Origin: Desulfobacterales bacterium
Lineage (GTDB): Bacteria > Desulfobacterota > Desulfobulbia > Desulfobulbales > BM004
Assembly (NCBI GenBank): GCA_012974315.1
Contig: JAAXQI010000214.1
Location: forward strand, 1-5,660
DNA length: 5,660 bases
Direction: 5' to 3'
Below the pieces are notes generated by a model. That model searched no databases. It saw only the letters and a list, made by a program, of their open reading frames with translations, and was not told the origin of the DNA. The first letter of the stretch is position 1. The number at the start of each line of letters is the position of its first letter. The translations under genes were made by a program, and so were the position numbers. Positions 4,941 through 5,660 of this stretch are shown here, piece after piece.

Positions 4941-5574
4941 GACAGTCGGCGCGCTTCTGTCTCAACTCCAGGGGCTTGCCGGGGTGGAAATAATCGTGGT
5001 TGATGGAAACAGCCATGACGGGACAGCTGCAGTCGTTGAGGGTTACGGCGCCAGGCTGATCCAGACTTCTGCTGACCGTGCCTTACAGTTAAATAAAGGT
5101 GCAGAGGCCGCCCATGGAGATATCCTGCTTTTTCTTCATAGCGACACAAAACCGGAGCCTGGCTTTGTCAAGCAGGTGCGGGATACCCTGAATCAAACCG
5201 GAGTAGCAGCCGGGGCCTTTCAACTATCCATTAACGGAAAAGGTTTTGGTTTGCGTGTTATTGAATGGCTCACCAACTTCCGGTCAAAAGTCTTGCACAT
5301 GCCCTATGGTGACCAGGGCTTTTTTGTCACAACTGCCATGTTTTTTTCCATCGGTTCCTTTCCTTTGCAGCCCTTAATGGAAGACTTTGAACTCATGCGG
5401 AGACTGAAGAAAAAGGGGAAGATTAAAATTCTTCCTCTGCGTGCAACTACTTCGGCCCGCAGATGGGAAAGGATGGGGATTTTGAGAACGACTGCCATGA
5501 ATCAGGCAATTATCATCGGCTATCTCCTTGGGGTAAGCCCGGAAAAGCTGGCGAAGTGGTATGGGGGGAGATAG
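4876..5574 (+). CDS. TIGR04283-type family 2 glycosyltransferase
   Basis: From ATG 4876 the protein has 232 residues with a GT2 (GT-A) fold. Visible motifs are IIIPTLNE (13-20), VVDGNSHDGT (41-50), RALQLNKGAEAAHGD (68-82), the DxD-like metal site in LHSDT (87-91), GDQGFF (145-150), the catalytic-region MEDFELMRRL (168-177) and SARRW (193-197), all in the order expected for TIGR04283. The C-terminal hydrophobic stretch AIIIGYLLGV (211-220) may touch the membrane. ATG 4876 is chosen because GGAAGA lies five bases upstream; a TTG at 4843 would add 11 residues unlike the family. The conserved fold begins only at residue 11, so the first ten residues are a small extension created by the overlap with the preceding gene. 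It is probably co-translated with that partner. The acceptor is unknown; the arsenosugar label is a family name only. Confidence 0.92.
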   Translation: MISIDRKTSYISIIIPTLNEAETVGALLSQLQGLAGVEIIVVDGNSHDGTAAVVEGYGARLIQTSADRALQLNKGAEAAHGDILLFLHSDTKPEPGFVKQVRDTLNQTGVAAGAFQLSINGKGFGLRVIEWLTNFRSKVLHMPYGDQGFFVTTAMFFSIGSFPLQPLMEDFELMRRLKKKGKIKILPLRATTSARRWERMGILRTTAMNQAIIIGYLLGVSPEKLAKWYGGR

Positions 5575-5579
5575 GTGAA

Positions 5580-5630
5580 GGGCGCAGGGCGCAAGGTTAA
5601 AGGTTAAAGGTTAAAGGTTAAAGGTTAAAG
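5580..5630 (+). repeat. Heptanucleotide tandem repeat with a unit switch
   Basis: Two copies of GGGCGCA (5580-5593) are followed in the same seven-base phase by five copies of AGGTTAA (5594-5628), then AG and an A run. The array starts six bases after the stop of the TIGR04283-type gene. It is non-coding as far as can be seen. Such arrays change copy number by replication slippage and may collapse in assembly, so the true length could be greater. The 30 bases after it, to the window end, are purine-rich with no gene visible. Confidence 0.95.
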
Positions 5631-5660
5631 AAAAAACGATAGGGGGGAGGAGTCAAGGAG

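Noticed and set aside
5580..5630. CRISPR array
   Set aside because: The units are seven bases and directly adjacent, with no spacers.

Overview
The window looks like the end of a bacterial contig. The first 20 bases match the Nextera/Tn5 library adapter, so genomic sequence begins at about base 21. No rRNA, tRNA or marker gene fixes the taxon. The gene set is a UPF0280 protein, a fused GDP-mannose pyrophosphorylase/isomerase, a PilZ protein and a TIGR04282/TIGR04283-type glycosyltransferase pair. Together with REP-like palindromes and a heptanucleotide tandem repeat, this suggests a Gram-negative, Desulfobacterota-like bacterium. That placement is inference.

Layout. 21-905 is AT-rich and holds one nucleotidyltransferase gene (151-904) broken by two frameshifts, each restorable by one added base. 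950-1459 holds a small four-helix membrane protein gene (1024-1407) with a copy of the same imperfect palindrome on each side, in the same orientation. 1519-4234 is a minus-strand operon read right to left: UPF0280 protein, then ManC-type bifunctional enzyme, then PilZ protein. A second, different palindrome family sits at the UPF0280/manC junction and has been read into the UPF0280 C terminus. A short divergent gap (4235-4301) separates this operon from a plus-strand pair of glycosyltransferase-like genes (4302-4940 and 4876-5574) that overlap by 65 bases. The window ends in a heptanucleotide tandem repeat (5580-5630).

Function. ManC makes GDP-mannose for surface polysaccharide. The adjacent PilZ protein could link this operon to cyclic-di-GMP, which often controls exopolysaccharide. 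The UPF0280 protein belongs to an ApbE-like family whose archaeal members have been linked to sulfur/homocysteine metabolism. The divergent pair carries arsenosugar-biosynthesis names by family, but no arsenic gene is visible here, so the substrate is open.

The points most worth a second look are the doubly frameshifted nucleotidyltransferase, the repeat-derived tail of the UPF0280 protein, the repeat-bracketed membrane gene, and the in-phase unit switch in the heptanucleotide repeat. I found no convincing complete new defence or mobile system.
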